This document shows, piece by piece, positions 53,831-63,031 of a stretch of DNA of 64,000 bases (positions are counted from its first letter, which is position 1; each line of letters opens with the position of its first letter). Both the position numbers and the translations under genes were made by a program. The notes under the pieces were generated by a model that had not been told where the DNA came from, searched no databases, and saw only the letters and a program-made list of their open reading frames with translations. The DNA comes from Microbacterium paraoxydans (GTDB lineage Bacteria > Actinomycetota > Actinomycetes > Actinomycetales > Microbacteriaceae): assembly GCF_020524545.1 (NCBI RefSeq), contig NZ_JAIVLG010000002.1, forward strand, positions 558,001 through 622,000, given 5' to 3'.

Positions 53831-55213
53831 GTGACCACACGTACAGCGCAGCAGGCCACCAGCACCGCGCAGCAGTCCACCCGTAAGACGACGAGACGCG
53901 CATCATCCGCAGAGCCCGATCAGGATCTGCGGACATACGTCCTCGACACCTCGGTCCTGCTGAGCGATCCGCAGGCGTTCTTCCGGTTCGCAGAGCACTC
54001 CGTCGTCCTTCCGGTCGTCGTGATCACAGAGCTCGAGGGCAAGCGCCACGACCCGGAGATCGGCTACTTCGCACGTCAGGCACTGCGACACCTCGATGAT
54101 CTGCGCATCGAGCACGGGCGACTGGACTTCCCGGTCGAGGTCGGTGAAGGAGGCACGCTTCGCGTGGAACTCGCGAACACCGACTCCTCGGTTCTCCCGG
54201 CGGGCATCCGGCTCAGCGACAACGACACGAGGATCCTGTCCGTCGCCATGCACCTCGCGCAGGACGGTCAGGATGTGACGATCGTCTCCAAAGACCTCCC
54301 GATGCGCGTGAAGGCTGCGTCGCTGGGGCTGCGTGCTGAGGAGTATCTCGCCGAGCAGGCGGTCGACTCCGGATGGACCGGGATCTCGACGCTCGACCTC
54401 TCCGGCGACGACATCAGCGACCTGTACGAGAGCGAGGTCGGGATCAGCGAGGAGGCGAGAGGGCTTCCGGTCAACACGGGCTTGATCATCCACTCCGAGC
54501 GCGGCTCCGCACTCGGACGCGTCACCGGGGACGGCGAGTACCGACTGGTGCGCGGCGACCGAGACATCTTCGGGATGCACGGGCGGTCGGCAGAGCAACG
54601 GATCGCGATCGACCTGCTCCTCGACCAGGAGGTGGGCATCGTCTCCCTCGGCGGTCGGGCCGGTACCGGCAAGTCGGCGCTCGCGCTGTGCGCCGGTCTG
54701 GAAGCGGTGCTGGAGAGACAACAGCAGAAGAAGATCATCGTGTTCCGGCCGTTGTTCGCCGTCGGCGGGCAGGAACTCGGCTACCTCCCCGGCGATCAGG
54801 GCGAGAAGATGGGGCCGTGGGGACAGGCGGTGTACGACACGCTCGGTTCGGTCGTGTCCGGCAATGTGATCGAGGAGGTCATCGAACGCGGGTTGCTGGA
54901 GGTGCTGCCGCTCACCCACATCCGTGGTCGTTCCCTTCACGATGCGTTCGTGATCGTGGACGAGGCTCAGTCGCTCGAACGCAACGTCCTGCTCACCGTG
55001 CTGAGCCGGATGGGTCAGAACTCGCGAGTCATCCTCACCCACGATGTGGGCCAGCGCGACAATCTCCGCGTCGGCCGGCACGACGGGATCGCCAGCGTGA
55101 TCGAGACGTTGAAGGGACATGACCTCTTCGGGCATGTGACCCTGACACGCTCCGAGCGTTCGGCGATCGCAGCCCTCGTCACCGAGCTCCTGGAGGGTGG
55201 AGAGCTCAGCTGA
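53831..55213 (+). CDS. phoH: PhoH-family ATPase with N-terminal PIN domain
   Basis: This 460-residue PhoH2-type protein is a PIN ribonuclease fused to a PhoH helicase-like ATPase, acting on RNA. About 30 Thr/Gln-rich residues precede the PIN domain ([49 protein letters not shown]). The ATPase has [16 protein letters not shown] (Lys281), [12 protein letters not shown] and [17 protein letters not shown]. The GTG at 53831 is used instead of 53774 because GGGAG precedes it and homologues begin similarly, but this is uncertain. A strong terminator follows. Confidence 0.92.
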   Translation: MTTRTAQQATSTAQQSTRKTTRRASSAEPDQDLRTYVLDTSVLLSDPQAFFRFAEHSVVLPVVVITELEGKRHDPEIGYFARQALRHLDDLRIEHGRLDFPVEVGEGGTLRVELANTDSSVLPAGIRLSDNDTRILSVAMHLAQDGQDVTIVSKDLPMRVKAASLGLRAEEYLAEQAVDSGWTGISTLDLSGDDISDLYESEVGISEEARGLPVNTGLIIHSERGSALGRVTGDGEYRLVRGDRDIFGMHGRSAEQRIAIDLLLDQEVGIVSLGGRAGTGKSALALCAGLEAVLERQQQKKIIVFRPLFAVGGQELGYLPGDQGEKMGPWGQAVYDTLGSVVSGNVIEEVIERGLLEVLPLTHIRGRSLHDAFVIVDEAQSLERNVLLTVLSRMGQNSRVILTHDVGQRDNLRVGRHDGIASVIETLKGHDLFGHVTLTRSERSAIAALVTELLEGGELS

Positions 55214-55220
55214 CGACGGG

Positions 55221-55264
55221 CGACAGCGGATGCCGCGCGGACTGCCCCGCGGCATCCGCTGTCG
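55221..55264 (+). terminator. Terminator of phoH
   Basis: A perfect 17-bp stem (arms 55221-55237 and 55248-55264, core GCGGATGCCGCG) with a 10-nt loop lies 7 nt after the phoH stop. The core GGATGCCGCG recurs in the terminator at 56520. Confidence 0.85.
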
Positions 55265-55293
55265 TGTGTCCGGGGACCGCGCCGGATGCACGA

Positions 55294-55337
55294 GTGCGGG
55301 TGCGGGTGCGTGTGCGGGTGCGGGTGCGGGTGCGGGT
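55294..55337 (+). repeat. GTGCGG simple repeat
   Basis: Seven units of GTGCGG or GTGCGT run in tandem just before the first long hairpin. They produce spurious Arg-Val ORFs. Confidence 0.8.
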
Positions 55338-55358
55338 TTGGCTCCCGTTGCAGACCGC

Positions 55359-55419
55359 TGCCGACACGCCAGATGTCGGACGTCGAAGGTCTACGTGTCC
55401 GACATCTGGCGTGTCGGCA
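55359..55419 (+). repeat. Long hairpin element, copy 1
   Basis: Arms of 23 nt (55359-55381 and 55397-55419) pair perfectly around a 15-nt loop. The arm includes GCCGACACGCCAGATGTCGG. A second copy with the same 21-nt arm core lies at 56380. The pair brackets the DUF559-like gene. Confidence 0.9.
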
Positions 55420-55433
55420 TGCGTCGTGTGTGC

Positions 55434-56270
55434 TCACGCGTGCTCTCGGCAGCGGGCGAGAGCGGTGAGGATGGCGCTCTGCACCGCTGGCCAGTCGTAG
55501 ACGATCTGCGCGAAGTCGAACCGCAGCGTCTCCAGTCCCAGCGCGGATGCGGCCGCGTCCCTGGCGAGATCTTTGTGGCGGTGCGAGACGCCGTCGTGAT
55601 TCTGCCGCCCATCGATCTCGATGATCAAGCGTCCATCGATGATGAAGTCGACCCTTCCCACGCCGCTGATCAGCACCTGGCACTCGACGAAGATGCCAAG
55701 CACATGCAGCCGCAGCCGAACCAGGGATTCGAGTCCGCTATCGGCATCGGAACGCCCGATGTCGACCAACCATCTTGCGTAGGCCGGAAGGGCCTTGCGG
55801 ATTCGCATTCTCGCTGCCGAGGAGAGCAGCCGATTCCTCCACGCCGATTCGAACGCTGCGAAGAACGCCTCGTCGCCGCAGCACCGATGGAAGTGAATCA
55901 GGGCCGTCTCGACGTCCACCAGTCCGAGACCTGGTGTGCCTCGGAAGTAGTGGGTGACGCACCGGCACCCGACATGCGGATTGACGCGTCCCCGCCTCCC
56001 TACCCAGACGTGGGGTTGCGAATCGTCGCCGAGTACCCACACTCCGTGCAGCCGCAGTGCTTGCCCACACGTGAGCGCACCCCCGTGTAGTGCGGCGCGC
56101 CGTAGATCTGCATCCAGCGTGGGTGATGCGAACACGCCTGGGCGGACGCGCTCGATCCTCTTGTCTTGGACAGCCTTCGCGAGTTCCGGGCGCGACACGC
56201 CGCAACGCTGCAGCTCGACACCGCGCGCAAGGCCACCGAGTCGGGTCAGAAGAACAGTTGGATCGAGCAC
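55434..56270 (-). CDS. AbiEi-like winged helix plus DUF559 (PD-(D/E)XK-like) protein
   Basis: The 278-residue protein has an N-terminal winged-helix region like AbiEi antitoxins (RCGVSRPELAKAVQDKRIERVRPGVF, residues 22-50). Its C-terminal DUF559/Vsr-type nuclease fold has a possible active site Glu in SGLESLVRLRL, Asp in GRVDFIIDG and the E-x-D pair in LIIEIDGRQNH. It starts with GTG. Codon use and base composition look less GC-biased than in neighbouring genes. It stands alone between two long hairpins and two terminators, which suggests an accessory insertion. It may be a solitary nuclease or a defence component, but no partner is adjacent. Confidence 0.72.
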   Translation of the reverse strand: MLDPTVLLTRLGGLARGVELQRCGVSRPELAKAVQDKRIERVRPGVFASPTLDADLRRAALHGGALTCGQALRLHGVWVLGDDSQPHVWVGRRGRVNPHVGCRCVTHYFRGTPGLGLVDVETALIHFHRCCGDEAFFAAFESAWRNRLLSSAARMRIRKALPAYARWLVDIGRSDADSGLESLVRLRLHVLGIFVECQVLISGVGRVDFIIDGRLIIEIDGRQNHDGVSHRHKDLARDAAASALGLETLRFDFAQIVYDWPAVQSAILTALARCREHA

Positions 56271-56379
56271 TCGTCCACTTTGAGCTCAACGCCGGCACGC
56301 GGATCGACGTCGAGACAGTGACTGTGAACAACGGGCAGGTCCTGTGCATAGGGCAGGAGCAGTCCCTCGCGCACGAGTC

Positions 56380-56442
56380 CGCCGACACGCCAGATGTCGG
56401 ATCCGGTCTCCCAAAAGGTCCGACATCTGGCGTGTCGGCGGG
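56380..56442 (+). repeat. Long hairpin element, copy 2
   Basis: Arms of 23 nt (56380-56402 and 56420-56442) enclose a 17-nt loop. The arm shares GCCGACACGCCAGATGTCGG with copy 1, while loops and outer bases differ. It lies about 110 nt before the start of the DUF559-like gene. Confidence 0.9.
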
Positions 56443-56519
56443 CGTCAGAACGGAGCCGCACGGGGGCTCGAAGGGGCTTGCACGTCGCACACCGGAAGGC
56501 GCGGCAGGCCGGAAACCAC

Positions 56520-56552
56520 GGATGCCGCGAGGAACGTGTCCTCGCGGCATCC
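56520..56552 (-). terminator. Terminator of fumC
   Basis: GGATGCCGCGAGGA (56520-56533) pairs perfectly with 56539-56552, 14 bp with a 5-nt loop, just past the fumC stop. Confidence 0.85.
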
Positions 56553-56569
56553 GGTCGTGCGTTCGAAGC

Positions 56570-57964
56570 TCAGCCCGGGTGGGTCATCGAGAGCAGGTCG
56601 AGCTTCTCATCGAGCTGTTCGAGGGTGAGCTCACCGCGTTCGACGTAGCCGAGATCGATCACGGCGTCGCGCACCGTGATGCCCTTCGCGACCGAGTGCT
56701 TGGCGATCTTCGCCGCAGCTTCGTAGCCGATGAGCTTGTTGAGGGGGGTGACGATCGACGGGCTCATGCCGGCGAAGGAAGCGGCGCGCTCGACGTTCGC
56801 CTGCAGGCCGTCGATGGTCTTGTCGGCGAGCACACGGGAGGCGTTCGAGAGCAGTCGGATGGACTCGAGCACCGCCGTGCCCATGACCGGGATCGAGACG
56901 TTGAGCTCGAAGGATCCTGAGGCTCCTGCCCAGGCCACGGTCGCGTCATTGCCGATCACCCGGGCGCACACCATCAGCACGGCTTCCGGGACGACGGGGT
57001 TGACCTTGCCGGGCATGATCGAGGAGCCGGGCTGCAGATCGGGGATGTGCAGTTCGCCGAGACCCGTGTTGGGGCCGGAGCCCATCCAGCGGAGGTCGTT
57101 GTTGATCTTGGTCAGGGAGACGGCGATCGTGCGCAGTGCGCCCGAGGCCTCGACCAGACCATCGCGGTTCGCCTGCGCCTCGAAGTGGTCCTTCGCCTCG
57201 GCGATGGGCAGCTCGGTCTCGGCAGCGAGCAGGGCGATGACCTTCTGCGGGAAGCCGAGCGGGGTGTTGATGCCGGTGCCGACCGCCGTACCGCCCAGGG
57301 GGACCTCGGCGACGCGGGGGAGGGCGGACTGCACGCGCTCGATGCCGAGGCGCACCTGGCGGGCGTAGCCGCCGAACTCCTGGCCGAGGGTCACGGGCGT
57401 CGCATCCATGAGGTGCGTGCGGCCGGACTTGACAGCGTCCTTCCAGAGCTCGGCCTTCGCCTCCAGCGCGACGGCGAGGTGGTCGAGCGCGGGGATGAGA
57501 GTGTCGATGAGCGCCTGGGTCACGGCGATGTGCACCGATGTCGGGAACACGTCGTTCGACGACTGGGAAGCGTTGACGTGGTCGTTGGGGTGCACGGTCG
57601 CGCCGAGGATGCGGGTCGCGAGAGTCGCCAGCACCTCGTTCATGTTCATGTTCGAAGAGGTGCCGGAACCGGTCTGGTAGGTGTCGACCGGGAACTCGCC
57701 GTCGTGGGCACCCGAGGCGACCTGGTCGGCAGCCTGGGCGATCGCATCGGCGATGGCGCCGTCGAGCGTGCCCAGCTCCTTGTTGGCGAGCGCGGCGGCC
57801 TTCTTGATCCGGGCGAGCGCGGCGATCTGCGTCGACTCCAGCCCCTTGCCCGAAATCGGGAAGTTCTCCACTGCGCGCTGCGTCTGCGCCCCGTAGAGCG
57901 CGTTCACGGGCACCCGCACCTCACCCATGGTGTCGTGCTCGATCCGGTACTCGGTGTCGGTCAT
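56570..57964 (-). CDS. fumC: Class II fumarate hydratase
   Basis: FumC interconverts fumarate and malate in the citric acid cycle without an iron-sulfur cluster. The 464-residue protein has [15 protein letters not shown], the region [20 protein letters not shown] split over residues 180-200 and the signature [11 protein letters not shown]. It is first called from the ATG at 57964, which overlaps the carbonic anhydrase stop by 4 nt; the open frame to 58315 is rejected. The two genes are coupled with DUF4245 and xseB upstream. Confidence 0.96.
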   Translation of the reverse strand: MTDTEYRIEHDTMGEVRVPVNALYGAQTQRAVENFPISGKGLESTQIAALARIKKAAALANKELGTLDGAIADAIAQAADQVASGAHDGEFPVDTYQTGSGTSSNMNMNEVLATLATRILGATVHPNDHVNASQSSNDVFPTSVHIAVTQALIDTLIPALDHLAVALEAKAELWKDAVKSGRTHLMDATPVTLGQEFGGYARQVRLGIERVQSALPRVAEVPLGGTAVGTGINTPLGFPQKVIALLAAETELPIAEAKDHFEAQANRDGLVEASGALRTIAVSLTKINNDLRWMGSGPNTGLGELHIPDLQPGSSIMPGKVNPVVPEAVLMVCARVIGNDATVAWAGASGSFELNVSIPVMGTAVLESIRLLSNASRVLADKTIDGLQANVERAASFAGMSPSIVTPLNKLIGYEAAAKIAKHSVAKGITVRDAVIDLGYVERGELTLEQLDEKLDLLSMTHPG

Positions 57965-58635
57965 TCCGTACCCTCCTTGGTCACGGGGCTGTCCCCCTCG
58001 GTGTCGATTCCGACCGTGATCGCCGGTACGGCGGTCCCTTCGGCCAGACGGTAGTTCGCGCCGACGATGCCCAGGCGGCCCTCGGCGACGGCGTCGCTGA
58101 TGATCTCCGATGACTGCAGCAGGTCGTGGACCGTGTTGCGGAGGTGCTCGCGTCCGACGAGCTCCGCGTCGATGTCCGCGACCGTGCCGCCGCCGCTCTC
58201 GGCGAGCACCTTGCGCGCGGCAGGCACGATCGGAGCGACGAGCTTCCAGATATGGGGCGGGAGAGGAGCGGCATCGATGGCCGTTCCGTCGATCGCCGCG
58301 CGAACCGCACCGCACGAGTCGTGCGCCAGGACGACGATCAGCGGTACCTCGAGGACGGCGACCGCATACTCCAGACTGGCGACGATCGACTCACCGATGA
58401 CCTGGCCGGCGTTGCGCACGACGAACAGGTCGCCGAGACCGAGATCGAAGATGATCTCGGCGGCGAGGCGAGAGTCCGAGCAGCCGAAGAGGGTCGCGAC
58501 GGGGTGCTGCGCCGCGGCGAGATCCTTGCGCCGGACCACGTCCTGGTTCGGGTGCCGGGGCTCGTCCGCCACGAATCGACGGTTGCCCTCCCGCATCTGC
58601 TGCCAGGCGGCAGAAGGAGTCAAGGGGTGTGTCAT
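57961..58635 (-). CDS. Beta-class carbonic anhydrase
   Basis: This 224-residue zinc enzyme hydrates carbon dioxide to bicarbonate. It carries the zinc ligands Cys52 (GCSDSR, with Asp54 and Arg56), His105 and Cys108 (AHDSCGA), and the conserved [17 protein letters not shown]. It could supply bicarbonate to the PEP carboxylase and other carboxylases. Its stop overlaps fumC and its start overlaps the DUF4245 gene by 4 nt. The catalytic site is complete. Confidence 0.93.
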   Translation of the reverse strand: MTHPLTPSAAWQQMREGNRRFVADEPRHPNQDVVRRKDLAAAQHPVATLFGCSDSRLAAEIIFDLGLGDLFVVRNAGQVIGESIVASLEYAVAVLEVPLIVVLAHDSCGAVRAAIDGTAIDAAPLPPHIWKLVAPIVPAARKVLAESGGGTVADIDAELVGREHLRNTVHDLLQSSEIISDAVAEGRLGIVGANYRLAEGTAVPAITVGIDTEGDSPVTKEGTE

Positions 58636-59285
58636 GGGGCCTCCGAGAGTGAACGGATCTGCGGGATGAGGGACTCCGCGAGCTCTGCTGTGGAGTCGGA
58701 CGAGCGCGAGCCGTAGAGCAGGATGTAGTCGTCGCCGGCCTGGGTGCCGATGGCGTAGGTGACGTTGGCGTTCGAATCGGCGTTTCCCGGCTCGTAGACG
58801 TCCCAGTCGAGACCGCCGATGCGGGTGGTGTCCGTGGGGGCGATACCGTTCAGGCGCTGCGGAGCCCAGGAGGCATCGGCGTCGAAGGCCTGAGCGACCT
58901 TGACGAACCCGCGTTCATCGTCTGCAGCCGGGGCCAGCGCGACCTCCCAGACGGCGGTGGCACCGCCGAGCAGCTTGGCGCTGTTCGCCCGCCAGAAGTC
59001 GCCCAGCTCGGGAACGAGCACGGGGCTGTCCATCGTTGATTCCACGCCTGCGGCGATGCCGGCGACATCGATCGGCTCGGGCTCGACAGGCTCCCCACGG
59101 GGGACCGCGAGGATGATCACGGCGACCACGGCGACCGTCACGAGTAGGGCGGCGATGAGGTTCCGGAAAGTCTGACTCGAGCGATACGCCTTGCTGGAGG
59201 CGGCCTTACGCGCTGCGGTCTCGTCCGGTGTCTCCGGGCGACCGAGCTCTGCGCTGATCGGCGGCTGTCTGGTCTGCTTGCTCAT
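58632..59285 (-). CDS. DUF4245 membrane-anchored protein
   Basis: This 217-residue protein has a cytoplasmic N terminus of about 40 residues, one transmembrane helix (about residues 43-62) and an extracytoplasmic DUF4245 domain ([20 protein letters not shown]). The ATG at 59285 overlaps the xseB stop by 4 nt, and its end overlaps the carbonic anhydrase start. Actinobacteria keep it between fumC and xseB. Its function is unknown. Confidence 0.85.
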   Translation of the reverse strand: MSKQTRQPPISAELGRPETPDETAARKAASSKAYRSSQTFRNLIAALLVTVAVVAVIILAVPRGEPVEPEPIDVAGIAAGVESTMDSPVLVPELGDFWRANSAKLLGGATAVWEVALAPAADDERGFVKVAQAFDADASWAPQRLNGIAPTDTTRIGGLDWDVYEPGNADSNANVTYAIGTQAGDDYILLYGSRSSDSTAELAESLIPQIRSLSEAP

Positions 59286-59524
59286 GACTGCGCACCCGGG
59301 GTTTCGCCGTCGGATGACGCGGCCCTGGCTTCTTCGAGGCGGCGCTTCGCCCCGAGGAGCCACTCCTCGCACCGGGCGGCCAGCGCCTCACCGCGCTCCC
59401 AGAGTGCGAGCGAGTGCTCGAGGGTCGGTGACCCCTGTTCGAGTTCGGCGACGACCTTGACGAGCTCGTCACGGGCTGCCTCGAACGACAGCGTGTCCAC
59501 GGGGGTGTCGTTGAGGGCGCTCAC
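59282..59524 (-). CDS. xseB: Exodeoxyribonuclease VII small subunit
   Basis: This 80-residue helical subunit binds the large XseA subunit of exonuclease VII, which degrades single-stranded DNA from either end. The conserved [21 protein letters not shown] and [19 protein letters not shown] segments are visible. The GTG at 59524 is supported by TAGGAT 6 nt upstream, so the transcript is probably leaderless and separate from xseA. The start overlap leads into DUF4245. Confidence 0.93.
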   Translation of the reverse strand: MSALNDTPVDTLSFEAARDELVKVVAELEQGSPTLEHSLALWERGEALAARCEEWLLGAKRRLEEARAASSDGETPGAQS

Positions 59525-59530
59525 TCCTCC

Positions 59531-59536
59531 ATCCTA
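59531..59536 (-). promoter_or_regulatory. -10 element of the xseB operon, leaderless
   Basis: On the minus strand TAGGAT ends 6 nt before the GTG. The intervening GGAGGA abuts the start codon and is too close to act as a normal ribosome-binding site. Confidence 0.55.
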
Positions 59537-59560
59537 CGTCGTGTGACGTGGCGTTCCGGC

Positions 59561-60838
59561 TCAGGCGGACTCTGGGATCTCGCCCTCCGAACGCGCGGCG
59601 ACGGAGCCGCGATCGACCGTGATCGTGAGGGCACTCCCCGCCGGGGCATCGGCGGCATCGCGCAGTATCACGCCGCCGTCGAGGTGGGCGATGGCGTAGC
59701 CGCGAGCGAGCGTGGCCGCGGGGGATAGTGCGCGGAGGGAGGCGCGCAGCTCACCGGTCCGCCGTCCGGCGGAGTCGATCTCCCGGGTCACGGCGTCGCG
59801 CCCCCGTGAGAGCAGGAGCCACAAGTCCTGGGAGCGGGCGTCGATGATCGGATCGGGGGAGCGGAGGACGGGACGTGAGCGGAGCTGCTCCAACTGCGCG
59901 ATGTCGTGCGCGAGGCGCTGGGTGAGGCGCGTCGTCGCGCGCGAGCGCAACTGGGCGATGAGGGCGCGCTGCTCACCCACGTCGGGCACGACGCGCTTCG
60001 CCGCGTCGGTCGGCGTCGACGCGCGAAGGTCGGCGACATCGTCGAGGAGCGGATGGTCGTTCTCATGTCCGATCGCGCTGACGACCGGCGTGGACGAGGC
60101 GGCGACGGCGCGGATGAGCCGTTCGTCGCTGAAACCGAGGAGGGTCTGCGGGTCGCCGCCGCCGCGCGCGATGATGATCACGTCGACGTCCGGGTCGGCA
60201 TCGAGGCGTGCGAGCGCGGCGAGGGTGTCCGGCACGCACCGGTCACCCTGGACCGCGGCGTACTCGGTCCGGAACCGCACCTGGGGCCAACGCAACTCGG
60301 CGTTGCGGTGCACGTCTTTCTCGGCGTCCGACCGCTCACCGGTGATCAGTCCGATGACGTGGGGGAGGAAGGGGAGGCGCTGCTTGCGTGCGGGATCGAA
60401 CAGGCCCTCCTGGCGCAGCTGGATACGGAGCTTCTCGAGGCGTTCGAGCTGATCTCCCAAGCCCACGTGCTTCATCGCTGAGACCGTGAAACTGAAGTCT
60501 CCCGCCTTGACGAAGTAATCGGCCTTCACCGCGGCCACGACGTGATCGCCGATGCCGATGTCGGACGGGATGCGTCCGCGAACGCTCGACCACACGCGGA
60601 TCGAGATCTGGGCGTCGGACCGGTTGTCCTTCAGGCGCGCGAAGACGTTCCCGGCGCGCACGTTCCAGGAGGTGACCTCACCTTCGACCCAGACGGTGTT
60701 CCACCGTGCGACGAAGTCGCGGATGGTCGCGTTGAGGCGGGTGACCGAGGTCGGGGCGTCCGCCGTGGAGTCACGCGGGGCGACGGAGTCGGCCGGCGGC
60801 GTCTCGCCCTGTCCTGTCGTCGCTTCGAAGACTGTCAT
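59561..60838 (-). CDS. xseA: Exodeoxyribonuclease VII large subunit
   Basis: XseA is the catalytic subunit of exonuclease VII. The 425-residue protein has an OB-fold (FVARWNTVWVEGEVTSW), then RLPFLPHVIGLITGERSDAEKDV, IIARGGGDPQTLLGFSDE and GHENDHPLLDDVADLRASTPTDAA, the conserved core, followed by the coiled coil. The ATG at 60838 is preceded by GGGAGCGGGAGCGG; the GTG at 60877 is a less likely start. It is divergent from ispH. Confidence 0.94.
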   Translation of the reverse strand: MTVFEATTGQGETPPADSVAPRDSTADAPTSVTRLNATIRDFVARWNTVWVEGEVTSWNVRAGNVFARLKDNRSDAQISIRVWSSVRGRIPSDIGIGDHVVAAVKADYFVKAGDFSFTVSAMKHVGLGDQLERLEKLRIQLRQEGLFDPARKQRLPFLPHVIGLITGERSDAEKDVHRNAELRWPQVRFRTEYAAVQGDRCVPDTLAALARLDADPDVDVIIIARGGGDPQTLLGFSDERLIRAVAASSTPVVSAIGHENDHPLLDDVADLRASTPTDAAKRVVPDVGEQRALIAQLRSRATTRLTQRLAHDIAQLEQLRSRPVLRSPDPIIDARSQDLWLLLSRGRDAVTREIDSAGRRTGELRASLRALSPAATLARGYAIAHLDGGVILRDAADAPAGSALTITVDRGSVAARSEGEIPESA

Positions 60839-60890
60839 CCGCTCCCGCTCCCGTCCGGAGTCTCCCCGGCCCCGCACAGCCGTGCGGCGG

Positions 60891-60896
60891 TAGAAT
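60891..60896 (+). promoter_or_regulatory. -10 element of ispH, leaderless
   Basis: TAGAAT, the best hexamer of the set, ends 6 nt before the GTG at 60903. Confidence 0.65.
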
Positions 60897-60902
60897 CCAG
60901 GG

Positions 60903-61982
60903 GTGACTTCGACTGCCGTTCATCTTCCCATTCCCCGTCTCCCTCGAGTGCGGGCGGCGGCCGGGCGGCTTCAGGATAACCCGGTGGTCGGACGCAAGCG
61001 GGTCCTGCTCGCCGCGCCTCGCGGCTATTGTGCCGGTGTCGACCGCGCTGTCGTGGCCGTCGAGAAGGCGCTGGAGCGCTACGGCGCGCCCGTGTACGTG
61101 CGCAAGCAGATCGTGCACAACATCCACGTCGTGACGGAGCTCGAGGAGAAGGGTGCGATCTTCGTCGAAGAGGTCGATGAAGTCCCCGAGGGCGCGCACG
61201 TCGTGTTCAGCGCCCACGGCGTGTCGCCGGCGGTCGTGGGTGCGGCATCCGACCGCGGTCTGCACGCGATCGACGCCACCTGCCCCCTGGTCACCAAGGT
61301 GCACCGTGAGGCCGTGCGCTTCGCGCGGGACGATTTCGAGATCCTGCTCATCGGCCACGAAGGGCATGAAGAGGTCGAGGGGACGGCGGGGGAAGCGCCC
61401 GAGCACGTCACGATCGTGAACTCACCCGAAGAGGCCGACACGGTGGTCGTGAAGGATCCGAACAAGGTCGTGTGGCTCTCGCAGACCACGCTGTCGGTCG
61501 ACGAGACCATGGAGACCGTGAACCGTCTACGCACGCGGTTCCCCGAACTGCACAATCCGCCGTCCGACGACATCTGCTACGCCACCCAGAACCGACAGGT
61601 CGCCATCAAGAAGGTCGCCGCTGGCGCCGACCTGGTGATCGTCGTCGGATCGTCCAACTCCTCGAACAGCGTGCGCCTGGTCGAGGTGGCTCTCGAATAC
61701 GGCGCCAAGGCCGCGTACCGGGTGGACTATGCCGAGGAGATCCAGCAGGAGTGGCTCGACGGTGTCGAGACCATCGGCGTGACCAGCGGGGCGTCCGTCC
61801 CCGAGGTGCTCGTGCGCGAAGTTCTCGACGCGATCGGCGATGCCGGTTACCGCGACGTCGAAGAGGTGAAGACGGCTGAAGAGGATCTGATGTTCTCCCT
61901 CCCCAAGGAGTTGCGTCAGGACGCCGCCGGACAACGCGACGAGCGGGCGCTCGGCGGTCGCGCATCTGGAGGAGGCGCGTAG
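60903..61982 (+). CDS. ispH: 4-hydroxy-3-methylbut-2-enyl diphosphate reductase
   Basis: IspH makes isopentenyl and dimethylallyl diphosphate in the last step of the non-mevalonate pathway, using an oxygen-sensitive iron-sulfur cluster. The three cluster cysteines are visible: Cys43 (APRGYCAGV), Cys127 ([11 protein letters not shown]) and Cys225 ([11 protein letters not shown]). The protein has 359 residues with a 30-residue N-terminal extension and a short Gly/Arg-rich C-terminal tail, both usual in actinobacteria. The GTG start fits the leaderless pattern. The IclR gene follows 2 nt later. Confidence 0.96.
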   Translation: MTSTAVHLPIPRLPRVRAAAGRLQDNPVVGRKRVLLAAPRGYCAGVDRAVVAVEKALERYGAPVYVRKQIVHNIHVVTELEEKGAIFVEEVDEVPEGAHVVFSAHGVSPAVVGAASDRGLHAIDATCPLVTKVHREAVRFARDDFEILLIGHEGHEEVEGTAGEAPEHVTIVNSPEEADTVVVKDPNKVVWLSQTTLSVDETMETVNRLRTRFPELHNPPSDDICYATQNRQVAIKKVAAGADLVIVVGSSNSSNSVRLVEVALEYGAKAAYRVDYAEEIQQEWLDGVETIGVTSGASVPEVLVREVLDAIGDAGYRDVEEVKTAEEDLMFSLPKELRQDAAGQRDERALGGRASGGGA

Positions 61983-61984
61983 CG

Positions 61985-62773
61985 TTGAGCGCCGCGGAGG
62001 CGGAGCCCACCCTCATCGGGTCGGTGCAGCGCGCTCTGCGGTTGATCGACATCGTCGCGAACTCTCCCCGTCCGCTGCCTGCCAAGATGCTCGCGGCGAT
62101 CACCGGATTGACGCCCGGCACGACCTACAACCTCGTGCGCACCCTGATCCATGAGGGCTATCTGAACGCCGAACCGGACGGGCTGGTGCTGGGATCGCGA
62201 TTTCCGGCTTTCCAGCAGCAGGTCGACTCCCGGGGCGTCTTCCTCGCACGCGTCCGCGCTGCGCTTCGTGACGTGACCGAGGTCGTCGGAGCGACCGCCT
62301 ACCTCTCCCGCTTCCACGATGGTGAGATGCACCTCGTCGACATCGTCGATGCGGTCAGGAACCCACGCGTCGAGTTGTGGGTGGGATTGCAGTCCAGCGC
62401 CCATGCGACGGCGCTGGGCAAGCAGATCCTCGCAGACCTCCCGGATGACGAGAGGCTCGACTACCTCTCTCGTCATCGGCTGGAGGAGCTCACTCCACGC
62501 ACGATCAGCGATCGCCGGACTCTCCTGACGCAGTTGGAGCACTCACCGGGATGGGCGGTGGACGAGGAGGAGTATGCGATCGGTGCGACGTGCGTTGCCG
62601 TGCCGGTCGTCGCGCCCGGGGTCACCGCTTCCTTGGCGATCTCCCTGCCCGCGGACCGCGCCGTGGTCGATCGTGCTCTCGTCACGACGCTGCAGCGCGA
62701 GGCGCGTCGATTGTCCCTGCAGCTCGGCGCCGCCTCCCTCGATGGTGACGCAAGCCCGGAGTTCACTATCTGA
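61985..62773 (+). CDS. IclR-family transcriptional regulator
   Basis: This 262-residue regulator has an N-terminal winged helix (SVQRALRLIDIVANSPRPLP, LTPGTTYNLVRTLIHEGYLN) and a C-terminal IclR effector domain (TAYLSRFHDGEMHLVDIVDA, ATALGKQILADLP, YAIGATCVAVPV). The start is TTG with GGAGGAGG 8 nt upstream. It is probably co-transcribed with ispH. The effector and targets are unknown; IclR proteins often control aromatic or sugar-acid catabolism. Confidence 0.9.
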   Translation: MSAAEAEPTLIGSVQRALRLIDIVANSPRPLPAKMLAAITGLTPGTTYNLVRTLIHEGYLNAEPDGLVLGSRFPAFQQQVDSRGVFLARVRAALRDVTEVVGATAYLSRFHDGEMHLVDIVDAVRNPRVELWVGLQSSAHATALGKQILADLPDDERLDYLSRHRLEELTPRTISDRRTLLTQLEHSPGWAVDEEEYAIGATCVAVPVVAPGVTASLAISLPADRAVVDRALVTTLQREARRLSLQLGAASLDGDASPEFTI

Positions 62774-62807
62774 ACACCGACCCCTGGTGCAGCGGCATGC
62801 GTTTTCC

Positions 62808-62813
62808 TATGAT
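62808..62813 (+). promoter_or_regulatory. -10 element of the candidate small RNA
   Basis: TATGAT, 35 nt after the IclR stop, is a near-consensus hexamer. The -35 (TGGTGC with a 17-bp spacer) is weak. Transcription should begin near 62820. Confidence 0.5.
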
Positions 62814-62818
62814 CGGGG

Positions 62819-62950
62819 GAGTAGCGCCATACGAGATCGCTACTGACCGCCCGAGCGTCCCCAGCGCCGGTGGTCTACATGGATGAGAAGCGTCCCCAGC
62901 GCTTCACGTCCGCGGCCCCGAGAAGTCCCCACTTCTCCGGGGCCGCTATC
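62819..62950 (+). ncRNA. Candidate small RNA with three UCCCCA hairpin loops
   Basis: An intergenic stretch of about 130 nt folds into four hairpins. The first is AGTAGCG/CGCTACT (62820-62844). Hairpin 2 (62851-62870) and hairpin 3 (62887-62905) display the identical loop TCCCCAG on stems CCG-GCG/CGCCGG and GAAGCG/CGCTTC. Hairpin 4 (62912-62946) displays TCCCCA on a 14-bp stem and looks like the terminator. The 14-nt unit AGCGTCCCCAGCGC occurs twice. Paired C-rich loops recall the actinobacterial 6C RNA, which targets G-rich ribosome-binding sites, although these loops have only four C. It could instead be an elaborate 3' end of the IclR transcript. Confidence 0.6.
62912..62946 (+). terminator. 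Terminator hairpin of the candidate small RNA
   Basis: GCGGCCCC plus GAGAAG pair with CTTCTC plus GGGGCCGC, with one bulged C (62938) and the loop TCCCCA. It ends the transcript before the next promoter at 63020. Confidence 0.75.
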
Positions 62951-63019
62951 GTCTCCGGGCGCGTTGCTCACTCGTGTTGCCCGCAGGCGTCGCTGTGAAC
63001 AGCGCGAAGCCGGGACGGT

Positions 63020-63025
63020 TAGCAT
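63020..63025 (+). promoter_or_regulatory. -10 element, leaderless start
   Basis: TAGCAT ends 6 nt before the ATG at 63032. This separate promoter argues that the upstream hairpins are not a leader of this gene. Confidence 0.55.
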
Positions 63026-63031
63026 GGCGGG

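Noticed and set aside
55264..55500. Small plus-strand ORF rich in Arg-Val repeats
   Set aside because: It is created by the GTGCGG simple repeat and overlaps the first hairpin.
62854..62902. Two copies of AGCGTCCCCAGCGC considered as a CRISPR-like array
   Set aside because: Only two short copies with one 21-nt gap and no cas genes. They are the loop sides of RNA hairpins.
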